Positions 41,291-48,017 of a stretch of 48,017 nucleotides of DNA are shown here, in pieces. The notes beneath the pieces were generated by a model, which saw only the letters and a program-made list of their open reading frames with translations, did no database searches and was not told where the DNA came from. Position 1 is the stretch's first letter. Each line of letters starts with the position of its first letter. Origin of the DNA: Ramicandelaber brevisporus (lineage: Eukaryota > Kickxellomycota > Ramicandelaberales > Ramicandelaberaceae); assembly GCA_025201865.1 (NCBI GenBank), contig MU602771.1:1-48017 (forward strand), given 5' to 3'. Both the position numbers and the translations under genes were made by a program.

Positions 41291-41503
41291 TCAGGTTATT
41301 GCGCTTCGAATTGCACCCCACAGTGCGCATTTTGGGGCGCAATAACCCCCCTCCATTTTAAGGTCTAGAAAAGAAGATATTTTGACCGGATTATTAATCG
41401 AATTGTGGTCTGGATACAATGTAAGCGCTGCCATTTTCTTTATTACCTCTTCCATTTCCATGTCAAAGCGGGAGTCGAGCGAGTTGGGCAAGTTGGCAAT
41501 CAT
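41291..41503 (-). CDS. possible gene fragment interrupted by palindrome copy B
   Basis: ATG at 41503, starting MIANLPNSLDSRFDMEMEEV, ordinary protein-like sequence for about 50 codons. It then runs into the palindromic GGGGTTATTGCGCC element and stops at 41291. TATAAAT lies at about 41631-41637 on the minus strand. It could be the first exon of a gene continuing toward 41076, or a gene broken by insertion of the element. Confidence 0.3.
   Translation of the reverse strand: MIANLPNSLDSRFDMEMEEVIKKMAALTLYPDHNSINNPVKISSFLDLKMEGGYCAPKCALWGAIRSAIT
41294..41357. repeat. hairpin element, copy B
   Basis: Ends in inverted arms GGTTATTGCGC and GCGCAATAACC, extended on the right by CCCCTCC. The reverse complement matches copy A across TTAATGGGGAGGGGTTATTACACCCC with a few substitutions. 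The interior is longer than in copy A. Confidence 0.65.
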
Positions 41504-42041
41504 TGCGGATGTTCTTGGTGCTGCTGTTGGTTTAAGTCGAATAATATATCTTGAGTGCTGGAATATTAGCTGCTTGATAGAAGAGTATATCAGGATGAGG
41601 GAGAGAAGAATGGAGTCTTTCTCAGAGGCAATTTATATGAATGTGATCAACTGACTCCGTGCACAACCTCTCGTGGTAGTTCTGTAAAATTTGTGTCCAC
41701 GAACCCTGATTGATCGTGCTTTCCGCAGAGTGCACGATATGCACGAATCATTTTATTTGGGTGTAAGGATTGCGCAGATTTTTGCTAGCACCTCTGATGA
41801 AATGCATTCCTCACCGTTCGCCATTGCACTGCAATGTGATGGTGTTAGTGATGGTGACGAAATTGTTCGAATTCTTCACTAGAACAATTTGCACCAAGCC
41901 GCCGAAGAAGATGTAGGACTTGCTGCTCATTGCAACATACTGTTGTTTTTGTATTAAATGATAAATGTCGCACAACAGTCGATGTTCCTTCGGCGAACAG
42001 TCGTCACAATCTGCCAAGAATCTAGTCAAAGTTCGACAGAA
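41504..42041. other. upstream region of the serine hydrolase
   Basis: Holds a minus-strand ATG ORF of 85 codons (41811-42068, MPGMKWSYIFCRTL...). It could be an exon because GTGAGG follows its last codons and TTTTACAG stands about 130 bases further on. It overlaps the hydrolase promoter, so it is left as a note. Confidence 0.3.
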
Positions 42042-42048
42042 TATATAG
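42042..42048 (+). promoter_or_regulatory. TATA box of the serine hydrolase gene
   Basis: TATATAG, 95 bp before the ATG at 42137. Confidence 0.45.
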
Positions 42049-42136
42049 CTCCACTTCATTCCAGGCATCTAGGAGCTTGTTTTGCTTTTGTATCATCAAC
42101 TTCTTACTAATAGATATACCAATACACCCCACTAAC

Positions 42137-43834
42137 ATGCACTTCTTCATAGCGACTACAGCGGCTCTTGCGTTTTCAGTCCCCATCTACGTAACTGGTC
42201 TTCCTTCCAGCCACCACTTGGCAGCCACTACAGTGGCAAAGACAGATGCCGCCAATGTTTCCATTCCAGCCAATATCAACGCCAAGCTCGACGCCTTTGA
42301 GGCCAAGTATGATGCCCTTCTGCGTAAACGCGGCGTGCCAGGCATGTTCTTTGGCCTCGCAACTGCCGACAAGGTGATTCGCACCGGTGGAATTGGTATT
42401 CTCGATGTCAACAAGCCAGATATTAAAGTAAATGGTGACACGCTGTTTGGTATCGGTTCCACTACCAAGTCCATGACGAGTGCACTGCTAAGCACGGCCA
42501 TTGCTGAAGGTAAAGTCAAATCTGTATCGGAACCAATTCGCAAGTACTATCCGTACTTTGCACTCAAGGATCCGTACGCTTCAGAGCATTGTTCTTTCGA
42601 AGATGCCATGTCACATCGCACTGGTGCCGCCGCATTTGACGTCTTGGAATATGTAGACCGCTATGGCGATCCGGATGGAATTGCCAAGCGCCTCAAATAC
42701 CTGGATCCAGCCAACGAGTTTCGCACAACGTGGCAATATAACAATCTGATGTGGGATATCATCGGCCATGCTGCTGTCCATATCATCAACTCAAACTCAA
42801 ACTCAAACTCAAACTCAAACTCCAACTCAAGTTCAGGATCAGGATCAGACTCAGGTGGTGACGACATTAAGGGTAAAGCGACATACGAGAGCGCCATGCA
42901 AGATCGCTTGTTCAAGCCAATTGGAATGAATCGCACGACGACTCTGACCAACGTGGCACTCAAGAGTGGCAATCTGGCCACGCCGCACATTCCAGTTGTA
43001 AACGCTAGTGCCAAGGCGGTGGAGCATGACGATATTGGAGTTGGCGGTCCCAGCGGCTCCGTGTATTCAAGCGCCAACGATGCCATTCGCTACCTCCAGA
43101 CACTGCTGCGCCGTGGCGAGACTCCAGCTGGTAAACGCGTTTTGGAGTCCAGTTTTGTTGAGGACTCCATCAAACCGCGCATGGTTGTTGGCGCAGTTGC
43201 TGGCGGCCAAAAGGCAGACAATGACAAAGACTTTAGCATCACCACGTATGCGCTTGGCTGGGATGTTGAGAACTTCCGCGGCAGTCGTCTGGTTAGCCAC
43301 AGTGGCGGTGTTGTTGGCTTCTCGACCTTCTTTGCTTGGCTGCCCGAATATGGAGTCGCGGTAGCTGCTTCTACCAACTGCGAGGTTGATTTTACAAGTG
43401 AAGCGGCCGTGCTTGATCTCCTGGACATTTTCTTTGGTGAGGACAATCGCGGTAAAGACTGGCTATCGATATTTGACAGCAGGTTCAAGCCGCCGCCGCC
43501 GCAGCTCCCAAAGCCCGTTCCGAACACCAAGCCATCGCATGCCAGTCTGGATGAATACACAGGCGTCTATGCTCATCCTGCCTTTGGTAGCATATCCATC
43601 ACACTCGGCAAGGCAAGTGGTGTGCTTGTGTTTGAAGCCTTCGACAAGCGCATCTCTAGCGAGCTCAAGCACTATCACTACGACACGTTTAGCTGCCGCA
43701 TCAGCATTCTGCCAAGCATTCCGTTTGATCTTCCAATCACATTCCGCACCGATGCACTGACTGGCAAGATTAACCAAGCAAGTATTCCGCTCGATCCACT
43801 TGCACCAGAAATTACATTTACTCGTACTAAATAG
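42137..43834 (+). CDS. secreted serine beta-lactamase-like hydrolase
   Basis: 565 residues from the ATG at 42137; the frame upstream opens only with TTG. The N-terminus MHFFIATTAALAFSVPIYVTG is a signal peptide, so it is probably secreted or vacuolar. It belongs to the serine beta-lactamase/class C-type esterase superfamily. The nucleophile motif is S108-T-T-K111 (GIGSTTKSM), the second motif Y201-N-N203 (WQYNNLMW), and the third-strand motif H388-S-G-G. A C-terminal beta-sheet domain (from about LDEYTGVYAHPAFGS) resembles the DUF3471-type lipocalin-like extension. An Asn-Ser run encoded by an AACTCA hexanucleotide repeat (42788-42835) and a Ser/Gly/Asp loop are inserted after the YxN motif. 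The substrate cannot be deduced; family members are esterases or peptidases more often than true beta-lactamases. Confidence 0.9.
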   Translation: MHFFIATTAALAFSVPIYVTGLPSSHHLAATTVAKTDAANVSIPANINAKLDAFEAKYDALLRKRGVPGMFFGLATADKVIRTGGIGILDVNKPDIKVNGDTLFGIGSTTKSMTSALLSTAIAEGKVKSVSEPIRKYYPYFALKDPYASEHCSFEDAMSHRTGAAAFDVLEYVDRYGDPDGIAKRLKYLDPANEFRTTWQYNNLMWDIIGHAAVHIINSNSNSNSNSNSNSSSGSGSDSGGDDIKGKATYESAMQDRLFKPIGMNRTTTLTNVALKSGNLATPHIPVVNASAKAVEHDDIGVGGPSGSVYSSANDAIRYLQTLLRRGETPAGKRVLESSFVEDSIKPRMVVGAVAGGQKADNDKDFSITTYALGWDVENFRGSRLVSHSGGVVGFSTFFAWLPEYGVAVAASTNCEVDFTSEAAVLDLLDIFFGEDNRGKDWLSIFDSRFKPPPPQLPKPVPNTKPSHASLDEYTGVYAHPAFGSISITLGKASGVLVFEAFDKRISSELKHYHYDTFSCRISILPSIPFDLPITFRTDALTGKINQASIPLDPLAPEITFTRTK

Positions 43835-44073
43835 ACCATCGATGTCTTTTTGCTTTATAACTTTTAAAGTTGGATAAGTTAATACTCAGTGCCATTAAAT
43901 GCGCATTTAAATATAAAAGAAGAATATTAACGAAAGCTATTGAGTTGAAGCTAAAGTGAAAAAAAAATGTAAGCTAATCAAATTATAAAAAAATGGAGGA
44001 GGATAAAAAGGAGGTAAAGTTGGTAAGGAAAAAGTCAGTAATGATGGTATCAGCCAGAGTGCCTGTAATTAGG

Positions 44074-46902
44074 TTAAGCACGAGGGTTTGATTGCATCGG
44101 CTCTAGGGCATATCTCAGCAAATCAGCAATGGGCTGTTGCTGCTGAGCGGAGGTGCCATTTGGAGTCTGGCGGATTGCGCTGATAGAAGGGCCGTTTGAT
44201 TGATTGTTGGTTGGTGAGAGAGGAGGGGTGGCTGACACAGGCTGAGAAAGCAGTGAGCGAGAGACTCCGGAGATGATTTCTTCGAGCGGCTTATGCTGAG
44301 CCAGTTCATCCAGAATCTGTTCGTCCACAGGCAAAACTGACTTTCTACGTCCAAATGTGCCTCCAGGTGGTGCTGATACAGTTGATGTTGGTGGAAGAGG
44401 AAGAGGTGGAGGCGGCAGTGGTGGGAGTTGCTGCTGTTGCTGTTGCTGCTGCTGTTGTTGCTGAGCAGATTGAAGTGGAAGTGGTGGGAGTGGTGGGAGA
44501 GGCAGCGGAGGCAGCGGAGGCAGTTGCTGCAACTGGTATTGGTCCAGTGACACTGGGGACATTGCAGCTGCAGCTGCAGCTACGATTGTGGTTGCTGTAT
44601 TGGTGTTTGGCAGCTCGGGTCTATACACCATGTCAAATGCACTCAAGTCGATTGCACTGTGTCCAATTCCACTGTCGATTTCACCAGCTGTTGAACGAGG
44701 CTGTTGATGAGCAGAGTGCGGTGGGAGAAGTGCATGCAGTTGGCGGGGATCAATAGTGTCATCAATGTCCATGTCATTGTAATCGTCGTGAACCAGCACA
44801 TTTCCATTCACAGCTGTATTGCTGCCAGTAATGTAGCCTAAATCCTGATCAGCGAGTGCCAGGTGAGACATTGCATCTGCGCCAACTGACTCGTTTGTCG
44901 CATTGGTTGATGCGGACATTGTATTGTGCATTTCAACATCGGATGGAGACTGTTGTTGCTGGGGAGAGACAAACGTTTCCAATTCAAACAAATTGGGTGA
45001 AATCGACATGTTTGGTGAGTACAGTCTCGCAGCCTCTTTTCTAATATTGTTCCAGCTGTCGACTCTCTTCTTGCTATCCAGCAAATCAAACTCGGCCAAC
45101 TGTTTGGCTTGAATCATGCATGCATCAACTGCGTCTGGACTCAAGTCCTGGAACATTCTAACCACGTTGATGGCCATTACTTGTACATTTCTGTTCCAGC
45201 ATGACTGCGATCTATTCACCAAAGCAGGAATTATGATAGGCATTACATTCTCCAAATTGGATCTGATCATTTCGATTATTTTGTCATTTCTGAAAAAGGC
45301 CAACGCTCGCTCGATAACTTGGAAGTGCTGACACGTTATGCACTGTGCCAATTTCTTGGACAGAACCACAGCAACTTCTCTCCACTGATCTGATCCAGCC
45401 AAGTCCAGCACATCCTCAATCTCTGATAAAAACAAAACACCCTTGTTACTGTTGTACTGCGGCCACATTTTCAACAGCGACTTAATAATTAAACCAGCCA
45501 GTGCAGGCTCCTTGTCAGTGTACTGAACGATGCAGTATGATAGCTGCGGATGAAACACATGCAATGAAGGCACTTTATGCAATGGCAACAATGTCTTTTC
45601 CAGGAATGTTACATGTTCTTGCTTTAGTGGCTGAGCAAATCCATTGATTATACTGCCTAATATCTCCAGCAATTCCGAAATGCCATTGTGAGTAAAATCC
45701 TCATACTCATAGGTGTATCTCATAAATGTATGGCCAATGGCCCTTCTAATACAGCTTCTCAGTCCAAGGAACTTGCCATAGATGCGATGCATTGTTGTTT
45801 TGGCAAAGTCTCTCTCACGAGGGTCTTCGCTTTCAAACAGCTCCAGCAACTGCAATGCAAACCTCTGATCAACATATCGTTTTGCAATTGAGGCAGAGAA
45901 TGAAGGCGATTCTATAAATCTCAAGAATATTTGGTAAACCAGCTGAATATGGTTCCATCCACTCTCCAGAGTTGGTTCGTCTTCTTCTGGATCATATTGA
46001 GGGCCTCTGGGGTTACGTGGCGGTGATAGCGTTCTAAGCAAATTTGCTGCACACATGTATATAATCTCATGGTGCAAACTATCTGAGAACTGGCCGCCTC
46101 TGTAGTTGCCAATAAAGTCCAATATATCAACCAGCGCCTCGTACTTAATCTCCCTGTCTTCAACAAACTGACTGTCATCAGTGAAATCAAAAATAACTCT
46201 GCATTGCCTCAGCTTATCAATCGCCACAGTCTCTCTCTGCTTCTCTGACACATTGCGCAGCGAGGGCAGCGCTCTCAACACAGAAGGTGATGCTGCTCCA
46301 TACAGCGTTCGGTGTCCATACATGCTGCAATAATGATATCCTCCGCTGTTTATATGAGAGGATGAATGGTGCGAGTGATGGTGGTGCTGGTGCTGGTGCT
46401 GCTGTCCACTCTTCGCAGAGCGTCCAATCGGTAAAATATCACTCGCTGGCACTGAACTGGACGATGTGGAGGCCGTTGATGAAGCTGCCGATGCCCGCAC
46501 CGGAATATTGCCATTCGAGCCCGAAGACACCAAGCCTGATCTCTGCTGAGACACTGTCGCTTGCTGTTGCTGGTGTTGCTGTTGCTGGTGTTGCTGCTGC
46601 TGATGTCTGTTGCCACTGAAATCCCTCACTGGATCTGAATGGTACTGGCTGTAGTTGTGATACATGGAAGGAGAACTCTGACCAGCCTGAAGTTGGCGCT
46701 GTTGCGGCTGGTGTTGCTGGTGTGGTTGCTGGTGTGGTTGCTGGTGTTGGTGTTGGTGTTGCTTGTGTTGCTGGTTGTTAATGTGAGAGTGACGAGCGTT
46801 GTGAGAGGCTGTTGTTGTTGCAGTCTGTGGCACGTCGTGACGATGAGTTGAACCAAGTAAGCCTTGAGACGCGCCGCGATCGACCGACACTGGATGAAAC
46901 AT
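44074..46902 (-). CDS. rts1: PP2A regulatory subunit B56 (Rts1/Par1-like)
   Basis: 942 residues from the ATG at 46902; the frame extends to 46956 only from a TTG. The conserved B56 HEAT-like domain is at about residues 209-640: LPSLRNVSEKQRE, CRVIFDFTDD, KYEALVDILDF, VYQIFLRFIESP, FGKFLGLRxxIRRAI-type sequence (here YGKFLGLRSCIRRAI), PLHKVPSLHVFHPQLSYC, and DSWNNIRKEAARLY at its end. It targets the PP2A core to substrates bearing LxxIxE motifs. The N-terminal 200 residues are Gln/His/Ser-rich and the C-terminal 300 are Gln/Pro-rich, both disordered. Long tails are common in fungal Rts1. Roles in stress and mitotic control are known for the family and inferred here. Confidence 0.95.
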   Translation of the reverse strand: MFHPVSVDRGASQGLLGSTHRHDVPQTATTTASHNARHSHINNQQHKQHQHQHQQPHQQPHQQHQPQQRQLQAGQSSPSMYHNYSQYHSDPVRDFSGNRHQQQQHQQQQHQQQQATVSQQRSGLVSSGSNGNIPVRASAASSTASTSSSSVPASDILPIGRSAKSGQQHQHQHHHHSHHSSSHINSGGYHYCSMYGHRTLYGAASPSVLRALPSLRNVSEKQRETVAIDKLRQCRVIFDFTDDSQFVEDREIKYEALVDILDFIGNYRGGQFSDSLHHEIIYMCAANLLRTLSPPRNPRGPQYDPEEDEPTLESGWNHIQLVYQIFLRFIESPSFSASIAKRYVDQRFALQLLELFESEDPRERDFAKTTMHRIYGKFLGLRSCIRRAIGHTFMRYTYEYEDFTHNGISELLEILGSIINGFAQPLKQEHVTFLEKTLLPLHKVPSLHVFHPQLSYCIVQYTDKEPALAGLIIKSLLKMWPQYNSNKGVLFLSEIEDVLDLAGSDQWREVAVVLSKKLAQCITCQHFQVIERALAFFRNDKIIEMIRSNLENVMPIIIPALVNRSQSCWNRNVQVMAINVVRMFQDLSPDAVDACMIQAKQLAEFDLLDSKKRVDSWNNIRKEAARLYSPNMSISPNLFELETFVSPQQQQSPSDVEMHNTMSASTNATNESVGADAMSHLALADQDLGYITGSNTAVNGNVLVHDDYNDMDIDDTIDPRQLHALLPPHSAHQQPRSTAGEIDSGIGHSAIDLSAFDMVYRPELPNTNTATTIVAAAAAAMSPVSLDQYQLQQLPPLPPLPLPPLPPLPLQSAQQQQQQQQQQQQLPPLPPPPLPLPPTSTVSAPPGGTFGRRKSVLPVDEQILDELAQHKPLEEIISGVSRSLLSQPVSATPPLSPTNNQSNGPSISAIRQTPNGTSAQQQQPIADLLRYALEPMQSNPRA

Positions 46903-47608
46903 CAACAATGATATTCCCTCGAGCTGTGTATATGTGATAAAACAAGGCTGTCTCAAAGCAGCCCGAGTGCGCGTGTATGTATGATGTTGGTTGCTGATGC
47001 TCGATGCTGTCTTCTCTTGACGTTCGAAGAGTACACGGGCGGAGCTTTAAAGAAAAAAAAGGAAAGTAAAGCCGAGTCGAGCCAAGTTGAGGAAGAGTCG
47101 CTCAGCAACCACAACAACAGCACACCAAAAAAAAAAAGAACAAGAACAAGAACAAAAAGACAGCCGCGTGAGAGTCTACAAGTGCAGTCTAGGTGGCAAC
47201 ACCGAGGTGCTTGAAGACTTACCAGTGAAGTGGGCTGGACAGGAATCAACAAACTGTTTAGTGGGTCTAAATCGCAACTGTACGAGTAATTAGAAGACCA
47301 GCTAACAATCCGAGAGAATGAAAGCGTGTGTGTGAGTCCCAATGTTGTTCGTGTAACCAGACCAACAACAAAACAACAAAAAAACGTCGTTTAAAGGAAA
47401 CTGGTGCTTGTGCACGCGCTTTAAAATATGGCCGGCGTATGTTTAGTTTGGCGTCGTGATAGTTCCGGTTGTGCACACATGCCCCCCAATTGTTTGCGTG
47501 TGTGTGTGTGCGTGTGTGCGCGTGTAACAGTGGACACAAACGCCGACAAACGACACACAAAAGAGGGAAGTGTCCCAGACAGCAGTCAACAGTACTATAC
47601 ACGACGGG
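46903..47608. other. B56 upstream region
   Basis: About 700 bp with no gene. It holds A-rich stretches (47046-47160, AAGAACAAGAACAAG type) and a (GT)n-rich stretch at 47497-47525. The retroelement begins at its right end. Confidence 0.45.
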
Positions 47609-47721
47609 TGTAATGACGGGATAAGTTATTCCGTATTACGGGAGCCTTTGAGGATAGTTTAAACTTAGTTCCGACTCCCAGACATAAAAATAAAGTATTT
47701 TAAACCGCACAGTATAGAACA
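47609..47721 (+). repeat. probable 5' LTR (113 bp)
   Basis: Begins TGTAAT and ends GAACA, with the canonical TG/CA termini and TGT...ACA short inverted ends. Short for an LTR but within the range of compact elements. Confidence 0.5.
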
Positions 47722-47778
47722 CTGGCGACGGCTGCTAGATCTAGGACCCGAAAGCTCATACTGTACAGTTGACGCACA

Positions 47779-48017
47779 ATGGCTCCAAATCAGCAGAGTG
47801 GCGGACCTCCTGTAGTGAGTAATCCTGCAAACGCCACTACGCAAAATGGCGGTAATCGCGAAAGCAGACAACATGACGTTGACACTGATCTCGACCTTCT
47901 CAATCAGGTCCCTCCCGAACAGCGTGATCAAGCAAACGCTATACTCAACCAAACCGCCTTCGTGATCAACCTGATCAGCCAGGTTGCTAGCCAACCTGCT
48001 CTAGTAGACAGGATGAT
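47779..48017 (+). CDS. gag-like N-terminus of a retrotransposon (partial)
   Basis: From the ATG at 47779 the frame is open for 79 codons to the window end. It starts MAPNQQSGGPPVVSNPANAT, a polar disordered N-terminus. A helical segment follows (PPEQRDQANAILNQTAF then VINLISQVASQ), the arrangement typical of gag starts in Ty3/gypsy-type elements. It has no relation to neighbouring genes. Without capsid, zinc knuckle or pol sequence the call is provisional. Confidence 0.5.
   Translation, partial: MAPNQQSGGPPVVSNPANATTQNGGNRESRQHDVDTDLDLLNQVPPEQRDQANAILNQTAFVINLISQVASQPALVDRM

Larger units (their letters stand above)
47609..48017 (+). mobile_element. 5' end of an LTR retrotransposon, cut by the window end
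   Basis: A TG...CA-bounded segment (TGTAATGACGGG at 47609 to GAACA at 47721) is followed directly by CTGGCGACGGCTGC, a plausible tRNA primer-binding site. A gag-like ORF starts 57 bp later. Inside the LTR-like segment, AATAAA at 47690-47695 could be the poly(A) signal. The second LTR, pol and target-site duplication are outside the window, so the assignment rests on this arrangement alone. Confidence 0.55.

Overview
This window looks like nuclear DNA from a fungus. It encodes a Sin1/Avo1-type TORC2 subunit, a Pbs2/Wis1-type osmostress MAP kinase kinase, a rotenone-insensitive type II NADH dehydrogenase, Atg7, spermidine synthase and a B56 (Rts1/Par1-like) PP2A subunit. That set is fungal as a whole. 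Nearly every large gene is one uninterrupted reading frame, and the proteins are full of polyglutamine, Ala, Thr, Ser and Gly tracts encoded by CAG/CAA-rich repeats. An early-diverging, intron-poor lineage such as Kickxellomycotina/Zoopagomycota would fit, but that placement is inference from style, not proof.

Layout. At 1-100 the 5' end of an unidentified minus-strand gene runs off the window. Two related F-box/LRR-like genes (605-4357) and a PLP-dependent class V aminotransferase-fold enzyme (4717-6081) follow on the minus strand. Next come a small cysteine-containing orphan (6670-7203) and a membrane protein with a degenerate J-like region (7670-9034), both plus. A 2153-residue helical giant (9091-15552, minus) converges on the membrane protein and diverges from Sin1 (15749-18604, plus). 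About 4 kb of pyrimidine- and microsatellite-rich DNA precedes a giant glutamine-rich C2H2 transcription factor (22697-27562). Its 3' end carries a perfect 133-bp tandem duplication that shifts the frame.

From 28031 to 36630 the DNA is gene-dense: Atg7 (minus), a probable 40-codon gene, spermidine synthase, external NADH dehydrogenase (minus) and the Pbs2-like MAPKK. From about 36.9 to 42.0 kb it becomes gene-poor, with small ORFs on both strands, a diverged dispersed repeat pair and two copies of a palindromic GGGGTTATTGCACC-type sequence. A secreted-type serine beta-lactamase-like hydrolase (42137-43834) and the B56 gene (44074-46902, minus) follow. At the right edge (47609-48017) lies what appears to be the 5' end of an LTR retrotransposon: a 113-bp LTR-like segment and the start of a gag-like frame.

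There is no operon or pathway cluster. Sin1, the Pbs2-like MAPKK and B56 are all signalling components and Atg7 is the autophagy E1, but their proximity is probably chance. Several promoters have a clear TATAAA-type box 60-200 bp upstream of the ATG, which helps choose starts. No tRNA, rRNA, CRISPR or operon structure was seen. No obviously new multi-gene system was found. The best leads are the transcription-factor leader with a possible ATG-only first exon, the frameshifting duplication, the palindromic element family and the retroelement edge.
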